Source of the DNA: Mariprofundus sp.
Lineage (GTDB): Bacteria; Pseudomonadota; Zetaproteobacteria; Mariprofundales; Mariprofundaceae
Length of the DNA: 64,000 nt
NCBI GenBank assembly: GCA_021772775.1
Contig: JAJFLH010000010.1
Coordinates: 1 to 64,000, forward strand
Direction: 5' to 3'
Positions 10,901-20,499 of this stretch are shown piece after piece. Position numbers and translations under genes: made by a program. The notes under the pieces were generated by a model. It searched no databases. It was not told the origin of the DNA and worked only from the letters and a program-made list of their open reading frames with translations. Numbering within the stretch: the stretch's first letter is position 1; every line of letters starts with the position of its first letter.

Positions 10901-12156
10901 GTATTCCATATGGTGCACATCTGTTGATCAAAGATGGAACAACGCTCAAACCTGGCGCAAAATTGGCTGAATGGGATCCATATACCATGCCATTGATTGC
11001 TGAAACTGATGGTCGCATTCGTTTCGTCGATCTGGAAGAAGGCATCACCATGCGTGAGCAGTCTGATGAAGTGACAGGTTTGTCCAGCCGCATCGTTACA
11101 CAGCAGGCAGATACACGTAAGGATGCGTTGCGCCCTCAGATTCATCTGGTTGATCCTAAAGATCCAGAAGGTGATCCGATTGTATTGGCTCGTACCAATA
11201 CACCGGCACGTTACTTCCTGTCTCCAGGCGCGATTTTGAATGTTGAGAATGAAACTGAACTAAAAGCTGGTGAAGTTTTGGCTCGCATTCCACGTGAAGC
11301 TGGCAAGACCAAGGATATTACCGGTGGTCTGCCACGCGTTGTTGAGCTGTTCGAAGCCCGTAAACCTAAAAATCTGGCATTCATCGCCGGTGCTGATGGT
11401 GTGATTTCGTTTGGTAAAGATATTCGTGGTAAACGCCGTGTGTATGTTGATCCGGCCGATGGTTCTGATCAGCTTGAATATCAGATTCCTAAGGGTTCTC
11501 AGATCCTGGTTCAGGAAGGTGACCGCGTTCGTCGTGGTGAGCGTCTGATGGAAGGTTCTCCAGCTCCTCAGGATATTCTGAAAGTCTTGGGTGTTGAAGC
11601 GCTATCCAACTACCTAACTGATGAGATTCAAGAGGTTTACCGTCTACAGGGTGTGAAGATCAACGATAAACATATCGAAGTGATTGCACGTCAGATGATG
11701 CGTAAGGTTCAGATCAATGATCCGGGTCAATCGCAATACGTTGCTGGTGAGCAGCCAGTGCGTAAACACGTATTGCAGGCGAATCGTAAACTGGTTGCAG
11801 CAGGCAAAGCTCCGGCAACATTCGAACCGATCCTGTTGGGTATCACCAAGTCCTCCTTGAATACTGAGTCGTTCATCTCAGCGGCTTCATTCCAGGAAAC
11901 TACACGTGTGATCACTGAAGCTGCATTGGCAGGTAAAGTCGATTGGCTAACTGGCCTGAAAGAGAATGTGATTCTTGGTCGTCTACTACCTGCTGGTACT
12001 GGCCTTGCATCTCGTTCTGCACCAAGACCAGACTCAGGTGATAGTGCTGAAGAGATTATCGAAGTAGCACCTGATGCGGATATCCTGGAAGAGTTGGGGC
12101 AAGTGATTGATGATGTTGATCCAAGTAATACGGTCAGTATCGAAGACGCAGCTTAA
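7951..12156 (+). CDS. rpoC: RNA polymerase subunit beta-prime
   Basis: A 1401-residue protein, the largest RNA polymerase subunit. The N-terminal zinc-binding Cys residues are at 70, 72, 85 and 88, and the catalytic NADFDGDQ motif begins at residue 458, the same numbering as in E. coli. The second zinc site ([17 protein letters not shown]) and the trigger-loop region are intact. It closes the rplKAJL-rpoBC cluster and is followed by a strong terminator. Confidence 0.99.
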   Translation: MQELLRMFQKPSSIEDFDGLRVGLASPEKIRSWSYGEVKKPETINYRTFKPERDGLFCAKIFGPIKDYECLCGKYKRLKHRGVVCEKCSVEVIQSKVRRERMGHIDLASPVAHIWFLKSLPSRIGLLLDKTLKELERILYFESYIVLDPGLTSLEQFQLMTEEEYIEAFEEYGEEFRAGMGAEALQEMLKDINLEEERQSLRAQILATKAVTKLTKLTKRLSTVEAMLGSGNRPEWMVLNVIPVLPPEIRPLVPLDGGRFATSDLNDLYRRVINRNNRLKRLLELNAPEIITRNEKRMLQESVDALFDNDRRSKPITGNNRRPLKSLSDVIKGKQGRFRQNLLGKRVDYSGRSVIVVGPDLKLHQCGLPKKMALELFKPFIYNKLEMRGLSNTIKASKKLVEQGIPEVWDILAEVIHQHPVMLNRAPTLHRLGIQAFEPILIEGKAIQLHPLVCTAFNADFDGDQMAVHVPLSIEAQTECRALMMASNNVLSPATGKPVIVPTQDMVLGIYYLTRERPFEKGENMVFSSPEEVLRAMDAGSVALHTRIVCRIRGTRENTTVGRAILSTVLPDEMPFSSVNRVLTKKDVAGLIEDCYRVAGNKATVLLADHLKVLGYTYATISGASFALCDVVVPDSKVPTVAAAEAEVTKVQKQYADGLITAGERYNKVVDLWTHTTEKVARAMMDNLSTETMSSADGTQTEEAKTFNPVYMMADSGARGSAQQIRQLAGMRGLMAKPDGSIIETPITANFREGLTILQYFISTHGARKGLADTALKTANSGYLTRRLVDVAQDAVVRIQDCGTDGGVTLTALVEGGEVIEPLYERVLGRILLESACDPISGTEIAPAGAMVNEELADMIHDAEVESVRIRSVLTCEAEDGVCANCYGRDLGHGTPVGIGEAVGVIAAQSIGEPGTQLTMRTFHVGGTASRSAEQAAVEAKFGGIAKLEAAITVTDSHGAEIVINRHTEVIINTSNGKEMERHRIPYGAHLLIKDGTTLKPGAKLAEWDPYTMPLIAETDGRIRFVDLEEGITMREQSDEVTGLSSRIVTQQADTRKDALRPQIHLVDPKDPEGDPIVLARTNTPARYFLSPGAILNVENETELKAGEVLARIPREAGKTKDITGGLPRVVELFEARKPKNLAFIAGADGVISFGKDIRGKRRVYVDPADGSDQLEYQIPKGSQILVQEGDRVRRGERLMEGSPAPQDILKVLGVEALSNYLTDEIQEVYRLQGVKINDKHIEVIARQMMRKVQINDPGQSQYVAGEQPVRKHVLQANRKLVAAGKAPATFEPILLGITKSSLNTESFISAASFQETTRVITEAALAGKVDWLTGLKENVILGRLLPAGTGLASRSAPRPDSGDSAEEIIEVAPDADILEELGQVIDDVDPSNTVSIEDAA

Positions 12157-12183
12157 GTTTCAACTTAAGTAAGTAATACAAAA

Positions 12184-12210
12184 AAGGGTGCTTTAGGGCA
12201 CCCTTTTTTT
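12184..12210 (+). terminator. Rho-independent terminator of the rpoBC operon
   Basis: A GGGTGC/GCACCC stem extended by flanking A/T pairs, with a short TTTAG loop, leads into a seven-T tract. It lies about 30 bases after the rpoC stop and is a textbook intrinsic terminator for the ribosomal-polymerase cluster. Confidence 0.93.
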
Positions 12211-12473
12211 GTGCCTGCTGAATATCTTTAAGCTTCATTTAGATCTGAATTTGAAGCGCTGAAATTTGGTAGCATTTCGATATGTAAGGTTGATTGAAGA
12301 GTTATAATAGGGCTTGTATAGCTGTTTGAGGGAAGGCCGTTGGTTAGAAGCAGTATCAGAGCCTGAGTTATAGGGGCTCTATGTGGATTCGTTTGACTCT
12401 GAAAGAGGAGTAGTTGTACCTGCTGCCGTTTTCGCACAGCCTTTTATATTGTCAGGCATACACTATTTGCATT
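12211..12473. other. Spacer between rpoC and sulP without a recognisable gene
   Basis: This spacer lies between two convergent transcription units. An open frame on the minus strand at 12228-12437 has no recognisable protein features and no clear ribosome binding site, so I did not call it. I see no RNA gene, repeat or regulatory motif in the stretch. Confidence 0.5.
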
Positions 12474-12495
12474 AAAAAAGGGCGCATAAGCGCCC
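12474..12495 (-). terminator. Rho-independent terminator of the SulP gene
   Basis: Read on the minus strand, GGGCGC (12495-12490) pairs with GCGCCC (12485-12480) around a TTAT loop and runs into six T residues. It sits 25 bases after the stop of the SulP gene and ends that transcript. Confidence 0.9.
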
Positions 12496-12519
12496 CTAAT
12501 GTTTTTAGATGCTGCTATA

Positions 12520-14049
12520 TTATGCCAATTTATCATCCGCAACATGGTAACGCGGGTCTTCTTTAATATTGACTTCGACGAGGTCACCAGCAGTCGTTAA
12601 TAGCTTGGTACATTCTGAACTCAAATGGATCAGGTGCAGATGTTTGCCGGCTTTTTTATAACGTTCAGCCAGGTTATCAATGGCTTCAATAGCGGAGTGA
12701 TCGGCGAGGCGAGACATGGCACAATCAATATAGACTTCTTCAGGGTCATTCTCTGGGTCAAACAACTCACCGAAGCGATGAACTGAGGCAAAGAATAAGG
12801 GGCCATGTACTTTATGAACTCTTGAGCCGTCTGTGCGATCTTCTGTCGTAATGTAGATATGGCGAGCCTGTTTCCATGCAAAAACCAGCGCTGTGGCGAT
12901 TACACCAACGATGACAGCCGTCGCCAGGTCAGTGAATACGGTAACGACCGCAACGAGGATGCCGACAAAAGCATCTTCATGTGGGACTTTATTGAGAAGG
13001 TTAAAGCTGCCCCATTCAAAGGTGCCGATCACAACCATAAACATTAGGCCAACCAGTGCAGCAACAGGTACCAATGCAATCAGATCAGACGCAAACATGA
13101 TAAAGATAAGTAGAAAAAGAGCCGCAGAAATGCCGGATAGATTACGTAGACCGCCAGAGGAGACATTGATCATGGTTTGTCCAATCATGGCACAACCACC
13201 CATACCACCAAAGAAGCCGTTGATGGTGTTGGCCAGGCCCTGTCCCATGGATACGCGATTACCATGGCCACGTGTGTTGGTCATTTCATCGACAACTGTC
13301 ATGGTAAGGAGTGATTCAATCAGACCGACACCGGCCAAAATTATGGCATAAGGCAGAATGATGTAGAGCGTTTCCAGGGTGAACGGTACCTCTGGAATAT
13401 GCAAAGTTGGAAAACCACCACTAATATCAGCGATATCTCCGACTGATTTGGTATCCAAACCACCAAAAATAACGATGGCACTGATAGCGATAATAGCAGC
13501 CAGGCCAGCTGGTATTGCGCGAGTGATTTTTGGTAAGAAATACATAATAGCCATGGTCAATAAGACCAGCCCAAGCATGGTGAACAGAGGATTACCACCG
13601 AGCCAATGCATCACACCATCAGCCCCCTCAACTTTGAAGTGATCCATTTGAGCCAGAAAAATCACGATAGCTAAACCATTCACAAAACCAAGCATAACCG
13701 GATAGGGAACCATACGAATGTATTTACCAAACTTGGCTGCACCAAACATCATTTGAAACAAACCAGTCAAAATAATAGTGATAAAGAGATATTCAACACC
13801 GTGCATCGCAACAAGAGAGACCATAACAACCGCCATGGCACCTGTAGCGCCTGAGATCATGCCCGGACGCCCGCCCACAAGTGACGTAACCAAACCCATC
13901 ATAAAGGCTCCATAGAGGCCAACCAATGGGTTCACACCAGCAACAAATGCAAAGGCAACGGCTTCGGGCACCAGTGCAAAGGCAACGGTTAGGCCAGAAA
14001 GAACATCATCTTTGGTTTTGGCGGCATGGTCATAATAGAGTTGAAACAT
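12520..14049 (-). CDS. SulP-family anion transporter with STAS domain
   Basis: A 509-residue polytopic inner-membrane protein starting MFQLYYDHAAKTKDDVLSGL. The N-terminal segment with AFALVPEAVAFAFVAGVNPLVGLYGA is the SulP transport-domain signature, followed by about ten hydrophobic segments. A cytoplasmic STAS domain fills roughly residues 400-500, with MSRLADHSAIEAID at its conserved loop. SulP proteins move sulfate, bicarbonate or other anions, usually with Na+ or H+. In an autotroph a bicarbonate role like that of cyanobacterial BicA is possible, but substrate cannot be read from the sequence. It is a single-gene unit divergent from hemD. Confidence 0.9.
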   Translation of the reverse strand: MFQLYYDHAAKTKDDVLSGLTVAFALVPEAVAFAFVAGVNPLVGLYGAFMMGLVTSLVGGRPGMISGATGAMAVVMVSLVAMHGVEYLFITIILTGLFQMMFGAAKFGKYIRMVPYPVMLGFVNGLAIVIFLAQMDHFKVEGADGVMHWLGGNPLFTMLGLVLLTMAIMYFLPKITRAIPAGLAAIIAISAIVIFGGLDTKSVGDIADISGGFPTLHIPEVPFTLETLYIILPYAIILAGVGLIESLLTMTVVDEMTNTRGHGNRVSMGQGLANTINGFFGGMGGCAMIGQTMINVSSGGLRNLSGISAALFLLIFIMFASDLIALVPVAALVGLMFMVVIGTFEWGSFNLLNKVPHEDAFVGILVAVVTVFTDLATAVIVGVIATALVFAWKQARHIYITTEDRTDGSRVHKVHGPLFFASVHRFGELFDPENDPEEVYIDCAMSRLADHSAIEAIDNLAERYKKAGKHLHLIHLSSECTKLLTTAGDLVEVNIKEDPRYHVADDKLA

Positions 14050-14171
14050 GTAAACTCCTCGTCAATCTTGGGGCCAGCATGCTAGTGCAGAGGCGTGGTA
14101 GCGCAAGGCGTAAACATTGATCCTGCTATTTAGAATAGAATTTTAAATTAACTTGCTGCACTATTGCTTAT

Positions 14172-14948
14172 ATGTCGATAAAAAACCTTGAACATAAACG
14201 TATCCTGTTAACCCGTGCAGAGGAGTGTTTGCCGGCATTGGATGCTTCCGTGCAGGCAAGAGGTGCACAGCCTTTTCATCTTCCCTGTTTAGGCGTTGAA
14301 GCGATATATGAAACCTTACTTGAAGCGATGTCATCACTTCACGCCTATAGTGATGTTGTGTTCACCAGTACCAACGGCGTAAATGTACTCAAGGAAGCGA
14401 TGGATAGTCAGGGCTTCTGCATAAAGAATATGTTAGAGGGTAAACGGATTGCAGCAGTTGGACAGGCAACAGCAGATGCTTTGCGACGACATGGCGTAAA
14501 CGTTGATATTATCCCCTATATATCATCACAAGATGGTTTGCTGGCGGCTTATGGCGTACATGGTCTGCCCCGCTCGCTGCTGTTTTTCCGCGCTGAAGAG
14601 GGGCGTGATACGCTTAGTTCTGTCTTAGAATCAAAAGGTGTGCAGGTGACGATGGTGTTTACATATCGCACCATTTGCCCACAAACTGAGGCCGCTGAGG
14701 TTATTCAGTGCGTCCAGAAAAATGAGATTGATGCAGTATTGCTAGGTAGTCCGAAAACGGCCCGCTATTACATTCGACGTGTAGGTTCTCTTGTTCTTGC
14801 GGATCAACCAGTAGTGGCTGTGATCTCTGAATCAATGGCGGTGGCAGTGCGAAGTCTGGGCTTGAGCGTGCAGGTTGTTGCTAAACGCGCTAGTTTTGAG
14901 GCTATGCTCGACGCTTTAGACGAGTATTTTGAAAGCCACCCTTCCTGA
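14172..14948 (+). CDS. hemD: Uroporphyrinogen-III synthase
   Basis: A 258-residue protein of the HemD family, which closes and inverts ring D of hydroxymethylbilane to make uroporphyrinogen III. Sequence conservation in this family is low; the visible supports are the N-terminal KRILLTRAEECLPALDASVQARGAQPFHLPC, the FTSTNGVNVL segment, and DAVLLGSPKTARYYIR in the C-terminal half, plus its position directly before hemB, hemX and hemY. hemC, which often precedes hemD, is not in this window; a divergent transporter gene occupies that place. Confidence 0.9.
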   Translation: MSIKNLEHKRILLTRAEECLPALDASVQARGAQPFHLPCLGVEAIYETLLEAMSSLHAYSDVVFTSTNGVNVLKEAMDSQGFCIKNMLEGKRIAAVGQATADALRRHGVNVDIIPYISSQDGLLAAYGVHGLPRSLLFFRAEEGRDTLSSVLESKGVQVTMVFTYRTICPQTEAAEVIQCVQKNEIDAVLLGSPKTARYYIRRVGSLVLADQPVVAVISESMAVAVRSLGLSVQVVAKRASFEAMLDALDEYFESHPS

Positions 14949-14960
14949 TGGAGTCTTTGT

Positions 14961-15962
14961 ATGTCCCTGCTACCTGATTTAACTGTTCGTCCGCGCCGCT
15001 TGCGCGCTAATGCAACGATGCGCCGCATGGTGCGTGAAACCAGCCTGTCGGTGGACGATCTGATTTATCCGCTGTTTGTTGATGAAGCGATTACTGAATC
15101 TATTGAAGTAGTAAGTATGCCAGGTGTATGGCGTATTCCGCTTTCACAGGTAGGTACGGTCGTCAAAGAGGTGCAGGCACTGGGTATTCCGGGGGTGATT
15201 TTATTCGGTATTCCAGCTGAAAAAGATGCGATTGGTTCATCCGGTTGGGATGATAGTGGTATTGTGCAGCAGGCTATTCGAGCGGCTAAGCAGGCGTGTC
15301 CTGATATGAGTGTGATTGCCGATACCTGTTTCTGTGAATATACCGACCATGGTCACTGTGGTGTGTTGTGTGGTGAAGAGGTGGATAACGATGCCACGCT
15401 GGCCAATCTGCAAAAAGAAGCGGTTTCTTATGCTCAAGCCGGTGTCGATATCGTCGCGCCATCGGGGATGATGGATGGTACCATTGCTGCAATACGCAGC
15501 GCCTTGGATGCCGCTGGCTTTACACAGATTCCGATTATGTCCTATGCCGTTAAATATGCTTCGGGTTATTTTGGACCGTTCCGTGATGCAGCTGATTCAG
15601 CACCAAGTTTTGGTGATCGCGCCACTTATCAGATGGATCCGGCTAATCGTCGTGAAGCTTTGAAGGAAGCCGAGTTAGATGTCAAAGAAGGTGCTGATAT
15701 GCTGATGGTTAAGCCGGCACTGGCTTATATGGATATTATCCGAGAAGTGAAAGATGCCACACAACTGCCGATGGCGGTTTATAATGTGTCGGGTGAATAT
15801 GCTATGGTTAAAGCAGCAGCAGCGAACGGCTGGATTGATGAGAAACGTGTGGTGCTGGAAACGATGCTTAGTTTTAAGCGTGCGGGTGCAGATCTCATTC
15901 TTACCTATCATGCCATGGATGTGGCACGTTGGTTGCGAGAAGACGGGCTTAATGAGGCTTAA
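14961..15962 (+). CDS. hemB: Delta-aminolevulinic acid dehydratase (porphobilinogen synthase)
   Basis: A 333-residue cytoplasmic enzyme joining two 5-aminolevulinate molecules into porphobilinogen. The metal-site segment [14 protein letters not shown] contains three Cys residues, indicating the zinc-type active site. The Schiff-base lysine regions [16 protein letters not shown] and [12 protein letters not shown] are intact. Its insertion between hemD and hemX differs from the enterobacterial hemCDXY order. It starts 12 bases after hemD. Confidence 0.98.
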   Translation: MSLLPDLTVRPRRLRANATMRRMVRETSLSVDDLIYPLFVDEAITESIEVVSMPGVWRIPLSQVGTVVKEVQALGIPGVILFGIPAEKDAIGSSGWDDSGIVQQAIRAAKQACPDMSVIADTCFCEYTDHGHCGVLCGEEVDNDATLANLQKEAVSYAQAGVDIVAPSGMMDGTIAAIRSALDAAGFTQIPIMSYAVKYASGYFGPFRDAADSAPSFGDRATYQMDPANRREALKEAELDVKEGADMLMVKPALAYMDIIREVKDATQLPMAVYNVSGEYAMVKAAAANGWIDEKRVVLETMLSFKRAGADLILTYHAMDVARWLREDGLNEA

Positions 15963-15967
15963 TTGTC

Positions 15968-17140
15968 ATGAGTGACACGATTGCCAAGGCGGGCGATGAT
16001 AAAGTGATTGATAAGCAGATTGACGAATCCATTGAAGAAATTGAAGCAGAGATAGCTGCAGGCAAGGGGCGTGATAAAGCGGCTGCAAGCAAAGCTGTTA
16101 AGCCCAAAACATCGAAGCTCGGCTTCTATCTTTTGATGCTGCTGTTGTTTGTCGCAGCTATTATTGGTGGTCTAACATTAACGGGCCAACTGCGGCCATT
16201 CTATGATGCGTTCACAGGTGATGTGGGCAGCACGGTGGCTGTAAAGGCTGAAGTTACTGAGCGAGCCGAGGTTCCTCAAAGTCAGCCGGATCCCATAGTT
16301 CGTTCACCTCAAACAAAGAAATTGGCACAACAGCCTACGTCTGTCGCAGAGAATCAGGCTGTAGCCATAGTTCCGGCAGATATAACACGAAATAAACTGG
16401 CGATTGATCAAGCACTGGAGCGTCAAGCCAGCAATCAGCTTAATGATCTGCTGATCAGTATGGAGAGCTTACGCACTGTACTGGGGAGTTTGGAAGAATC
16501 ACAAAAGGCATTGAAGAGCAGTTTAACTGAGCAACAGCGAGTGAATTTGCAGGCGCGTTTGCGTTGGATCGCTGATCCGGATAGTCGTTTGCCTCAGATG
16601 CAGCTGGCGTGGGAAGAGATTGCTCTATTACCAGGTTTGACTGAACAGCAACTACAGCAGGCTGCTGATATGCATGCCTTGGCTCGCACTAATGTGCAAA
16701 GGCTTAAGCGGTGGAAGGGTAATCTGCATAAATGGGCGGATGCTTTAACCACTCCAATCCATAAAAACATTTTACCGCAGCCTGAACATCCATGGTTAGC
16801 CTGGATCGTCGGTCAGTTCCAATTGCGTCAGGCACCTTCGGATGAAGCACGTCATCTGGCCGACTTGAGAGGTCGACTACTCGATGCTTCGCGTCAGCTG
16901 ACATTGGAGTTATGGCCACATCAAGGGCCATGGCAGAGCCTGCATGCAGAGCTGTTATTGCAAGTTAAAGCGATGCAAGATCGTGATGCTGATCTTAAGG
17001 TTGAAATGGGTCTACCGGCCGACTTTACAGCGGTCCAGAATGATATCACCGCGCTAAGGCAGACCGCACTTCAGTGGGCCGATGAGGTTCAACAAGGAGA
17101 TGTCGAAGGTGGCGAAGTTCAGCAGGAGGGGATGTTATGA
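15968..17140 (+). CDS. hemX: HemX-like membrane protein
   Basis: A 390-residue protein with an acidic, helical cytoplasmic N terminus, one transmembrane segment at about residues 51-72, and a long extracytoplasmic helical region containing QARLRWIADPDSRLPQMQLAWEE. This is the layout of proteobacterial HemX proteins, whose precise role in tetrapyrrole metabolism is unsettled; the name uroporphyrinogen-III C-methyltransferase sometimes attached to them is not supported. It lies 5 bases after hemB and overlaps the following hemY by 4 bases (ATGA), so the genes form one operon. Confidence 0.8.
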   Translation: MSDTIAKAGDDKVIDKQIDESIEEIEAEIAAGKGRDKAAASKAVKPKTSKLGFYLLMLLLFVAAIIGGLTLTGQLRPFYDAFTGDVGSTVAVKAEVTERAEVPQSQPDPIVRSPQTKKLAQQPTSVAENQAVAIVPADITRNKLAIDQALERQASNQLNDLLISMESLRTVLGSLEESQKALKSSLTEQQRVNLQARLRWIADPDSRLPQMQLAWEEIALLPGLTEQQLQQAADMHALARTNVQRLKRWKGNLHKWADALTTPIHKNILPQPEHPWLAWIVGQFQLRQAPSDEARHLADLRGRLLDASRQLTLELWPHQGPWQSLHAELLLQVKAMQDRDADLKVEMGLPADFTAVQNDITALRQTALQWADEVQQGDVEGGEVQQEGML

Positions 17141-18285
17141 GAATAATATTGGCACTCATCGCTGTTCTTGCGATCAGTATTTCGCTGATTGTATTCCCTG
17201 ATATTGCTGATCAGGCGCTACGGGTCGAAGCGTTTGGGTGGATGTTTGAAACGCGGCAGGGTGCATTCATTGTCGCTTTGTTAGCATTACTCTTTGCGCT
17301 TTGGTTGGTGCGAAGTTTGCTCAGTGCTCTATTGGCAGGGCCAGGTGTGGCATGGCGCTCATTACGTATGGGCAGCCGTAAGCGTCGTGAAAAGAGTCTG
17401 AAAGAGGCATTGGCTCAATGTCTGGATCAACGAGGTGACGCTGGCATCAAGGCATTTAAACGTAGTAGAGGCCTTTTACCTAGCTGGGGGCTGGATATGT
17501 TGCGCACATTGGCAACACCTGCACATAGGCAGCCGACGCCGGCCGATCAACTGGCTAAAGATCCGTTAAATATGGTTTTGGCAGCGCGTATAGCGACCAA
17601 TCCGCATGCCCATTCGAAGTCTGATTTGGCCAATCGAAAAGCACATTTGGACGCATGGTTGGCGGCACATCCCGGTGCCCCGCTTGCGGTCAGCCGCATG
17701 GCCGATCTGGTGGAAGAAGAGGGTGATTGGCTGAAATGCGTTGAACTGCTTGAGGCAGAGCTGAAGCACGGGCATCGCTCTGCGCAATCACTACAGCCAC
17801 GTCTCGTGCATGCTTACCTTGAGCTAAGTAAACAAGACCCTGAAAATGCCGTGGTATTTCTAAAAAAAGCATATCAGTTAGAAGTAGAAAATGAGGAGCT
17901 GTTGCTGGCATACGGTGCTGCTTTGCTTGCTTCTGATGATGCAAAAACAGCTCAGCGCATGTGGTCAGATCATCTGCAGCGTATTAGCAGTGACAGTATT
18001 GCCGCAGCTTTGCTGGAGTTGCTACTGCGTGATGATGCCATGCGCGCTTATCGTAAAATGGAAGCTAAAAAAGAGAGTGCAATGAATGATGCACAGCGCT
18101 GGTTGCGTGCCGAGCTGGCTCATGCAGCGCATCTCGATGGTTTGGCATTTGAACAGATGCAAAAGTTGGCCGATGAAAGCTCTGGTTCGAAGGCATGGCA
18201 AAGCCTTGGCTGCTGGTATCAGGCTATCTCGAAACATGAAAAAGCTGCGGCTTGTTTTAGAGCCGCCTGTGAGAGCAATAGCTAG
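17137..18285 (+). CDS. hemY: HemY-type TPR membrane protein
   Basis: A 382-residue protein with two N-terminal membrane segments (about residues 1-20 and 42-67) enclosing the motif RVEAFGWMFETRQG, followed by helical TPR-like repeats. This is the proteobacterial HemY found after hemX, distinct from the unrelated oxygen-dependent protoporphyrinogen oxidase also named HemY. Its proposed role is as a scaffold for heme or porphyrin handling at the inner membrane. It is the last gene of the hem operon. Confidence 0.85.
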   Translation: MRIILALIAVLAISISLIVFPDIADQALRVEAFGWMFETRQGAFIVALLALLFALWLVRSLLSALLAGPGVAWRSLRMGSRKRREKSLKEALAQCLDQRGDAGIKAFKRSRGLLPSWGLDMLRTLATPAHRQPTPADQLAKDPLNMVLAARIATNPHAHSKSDLANRKAHLDAWLAAHPGAPLAVSRMADLVEEEGDWLKCVELLEAELKHGHRSAQSLQPRLVHAYLELSKQDPENAVVFLKKAYQLEVENEELLLAYGAALLASDDAKTAQRMWSDHLQRISSDSIAAALLELLLRDDAMRAYRKMEAKKESAMNDAQRWLRAELAHAAHLDGLAFEQMQKLADESSGSKAWQSLGCWYQAISKHEKAAACFRAACESNS

Positions 18286-18416
18286 CTAGCTCAGAAGCTC
18301 AACGCTAATTCAGAGATCAAACCTCCCAGCTTTTAAGCTGTGATGAGAGTATTACGATATCTCATGGCATAGGAATGTGTTCATAAATTTAAAGCAAAAC
18401 AAACTCAACTTGTGAA

Positions 18417-18902
18417 TTAAGTTTGTTGAATACGCTTAATTAGCTTGGAGCTGGAATAGCCTTCTACGAAAGGGATGATCAGCACTTCGCCACCACTACT
18501 GCGAACTTCAGGGGCACCAACAATATCATTAGCCTGGTAATCCCCCCCCTTAATAAGGATGTCAGGCATTAAGCTTGTGATAAGGTTTAGTGGGGTATCT
18601 TCTGAAAAAGGCACAACCAGATCCACGGCGCGAAGAGCTGCCAGCATAATGCTGCGATCCTTCAATGGGGAGATAGGGCGTGTGTTTCCCTTTAGGCGAC
18701 GTATGGAATCATCATCGTTGAGGCCGATAATGAAGATGTCACCATGGACAGCTGCTTTTTCCAGGTAATCAATGTGGCCCGGATGCAATAGATCGAAGCA
18801 GCCATTGGTAAATACGATTTTTTTACCTTCTGACTTCCATACTTCAACCTGTTTTATAGCTTCGAGAAGAGCGCTTTGATGCGACACTGGAGAGTGACTC
18901 AC
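18417..18902 (-). CDS. hldE: D-glycero-beta-D-manno-heptose 1-phosphate adenylyltransferase
   Basis: A 161-residue nucleotidyltransferase with the HPGH motif at residues 40-43 in VFTNGCFDLLHPGHIDYLEKA. It corresponds only to the C-terminal half of enterobacterial HldE (RfaE domain II) and makes ADP-heptose for the lipopolysaccharide inner core. The kinase half is not fused and is not in this window, so it must be a separate gene elsewhere (an RfaE1-type kinase). It is the last gene of the operon and overlaps the BON lipoprotein gene by 4 bases. Confidence 0.93.
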   Translation of the reverse strand: MSHSPVSHQSALLEAIKQVEVWKSEGKKIVFTNGCFDLLHPGHIDYLEKAAVHGDIFIIGLNDDDSIRRLKGNTRPISPLKDRSIMLAALRAVDLVVPFSEDTPLNLITSLMPDILIKGGDYQANDIVGAPEVRSSGGEVLIIPFVEGYSSSKLIKRIQQT

Positions 18903-19492
18903 GAGCCGTTGGGTTGTTCAGTACCGGATTGCATCATATCGACAATAGCTGTGACACCCTCTGTTTTGCGAGCAATATCCTTGGCGCGTTGACGTTCAAC
19001 CAGCTTATGCACAATGCCTTGCAAATAGACTTTACCGTTCACTGTCTCGACATGAATTTTATAACCGGATACTAGTTTATCATTCCAAAACTGTCGTTTT
19101 ATATCGGTGGTAATCCAGCTATCAGACATGATGGTCTTTAATTTTGGTTTACCGATTTCAAGTTTGTTATTTACTTTCACAACACCGTTTACCTGTTTGG
19201 TGATATAAATAGCACGCTCAATATGCATTTTGCTTGGCAAGCTTCCGATTAAAGTAACCTGGCCATTGAATACTTCAACGCTGATCCAGCGTGAAGGCAT
19301 GTCTCGCTCGGCAAGAAGCCGGGCATCAATTTTGGATGCGATGATATTATCATCAAACAGCCGCCCAATAGTACGTTCATCTTGAACAGTATTACCAACC
19401 GTAGCAACGCCACCAACGATAGCGCTGGCTAAACAGCCGGATAAAGAGAGTAAGATAAAGATCAAGGTGAAAAGTTTTAGCAAAGGCATCAA
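18899..19492 (-). CDS. BON-domain outer-membrane lipoprotein, DolP-like
   Basis: A 197-residue lipoprotein with lipobox LSGC (Cys20). Two BON domains follow: the first around residues 48-112 (IASKIDARLLAERDMPSRWISVE) and the second around 120-188 (TTDIKRQFWNDKLVSGYKIHVE). DolP (YraP) in E. coli is a twin-BON outer-membrane lipoprotein that binds anionic lipids and supports envelope integrity. The neighbourhood rsmI-yraN-SIS gene-BON lipoprotein matches the E. coli yraL-yraM-yraN-diaA-yraP region except for the extra gene between the SIS gene and this one. Confidence 0.88.
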   Translation of the reverse strand: MMPLLKLFTLIFILLSLSGCLASAIVGGVATVGNTVQDERTIGRLFDDNIIASKIDARLLAERDMPSRWISVEVFNGQVTLIGSLPSKMHIERAIYITKQVNGVVKVNNKLEIGKPKLKTIMSDSWITTDIKRQFWNDKLVSGYKIHVETVNGKVYLQGIVHKLVERQRAKDIARKTEGVTAIVDMMQSGTEQPNGS

Positions 19493-19545
19493 AGCTCCTG
19501 TTTATCTGTTTATAATGAAATAGCTTTATCAAGTAATGTGAATGA

Positions 19546-20499
19546 TTACATCACTTCATCACCCAGGACTTCCAATACCGAGGCGAACAGTAAGGGGAGA
19601 AGAATTTCATCTGGGCCAGAGAGCCAATATCCAGCCCCCTTGGGCATGGAAAGTCGGGTGACGACATCTGTAATGGCGGCAGAGCTGGCGGCTGGGTCAA
19701 TCACTGCAGTGGTGACAGCTTCGACTGTTTTGCCGACATTGCGGGCGGCATCAACGGCTTGCAACAGCACGCGTGGCATGATGACGCTGGAAGCAATATT
19801 AATGACAACGCCATGGCTGGATTCTGCCATCATGCCTGCGAGCAATCTGAAATCTCTGATACTGGTTTCCCCCAGCGCTTCACCGCGTGCAGCAGGGTGG
19901 AAACAGAAAGCGTCAGCTCCAATGGCAGGATGCACTGAAACAGGAACGCCATAACGGAATGCCGTGGCTAGGACGCTATGATCAAGATGTTCAAACTCAG
20001 AGTCGTTCAAGCGCTTACCTACGCTGTTGCCAATGCCCCAATTTTCAAGAGCGCCGCAATTGATGGCATCGTTAATCAAGCAGCCAGTCTCTTCAGTAAT
20101 GCAATAACGTCCGTCACTGAGTTCACGTTCGCGAGCTGTGACTGTGCGACCTGACATGGCAATTTCAACATCCTGTTCAAGTGCGGCACCCGTGATTGCC
20201 AGCCCTGAAATGATCTTTTGTTCAATCAAACGGCAGATCAATGGCCCTAAACCGGCATCGAGTACATGGCCGCCACAGGCGAGAATAATGGCATGTTTGT
20301 TACGGTAGGCTGATACCATGGCATCACGTAAACGAAACAGGTCGCCGGCACAGCCGAGGTTCGGCAGACTACAAAGGAAGTCTTCTAGGCTGCTGCCTGC
20401 TTTGTAAGGTGCTCCGAAATCTTTGCTATCACTGTCAACTTTACGTTGAGCCAGTGGTACGGTTTTAAGCTTTTTCAAAGATAGGGGTTTGATGGTCAT
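19546..20499 (-). CDS. Conserved protein of unknown function in the heptose operon
   Basis: A 317-residue soluble protein with no signal peptide or membrane segment. A glycine-rich segment IILACGGHVLDAGLGPLICR at about residues 73-92 looks like a nucleotide-binding loop, and SVHPAIGADAFCFHPAA in the second half carries conserved-looking His and Asp residues. I recall similar uncharacterised proteins next to sugar-nucleotide genes in other bacteria, and the overall pattern suggests a Rossmann-like or deoxyhypusine-synthase-like fold, but this is a guess. It overlaps the upstream GmhA-like gene by 4 bases (ATGA), so it is co-translated with it, and precedes the BON lipoprotein and heptose adenylyltransferase genes. 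Confidence 0.7.
   Translation of the reverse strand: MTIKPLSLKKLKTVPLAQRKVDSDSKDFGAPYKAGSSLEDFLCSLPNLGCAGDLFRLRDAMVSAYRNKHAIILACGGHVLDAGLGPLICRLIEQKIISGLAITGAALEQDVEIAMSGRTVTARERELSDGRYCITEETGCLINDAINCGALENWGIGNSVGKRLNDSEFEHLDHSVLATAFRYGVPVSVHPAIGADAFCFHPAARGEALGETSIRDFRLLAGMMAESSHGVVINIASSVIMPRVLLQAVDAARNVGKTVEAVTTAVIDPAASSAAITDVVTRLSMPKGAGYWLSGPDEILLPLLFASVLEVLGDEVM

Noticed and set aside
12228-12437. 69-codon open frame on the minus strand after rpoC
   Set aside because: No ribosome binding site, no recognisable domain, and it lies in a spacer between two terminators.
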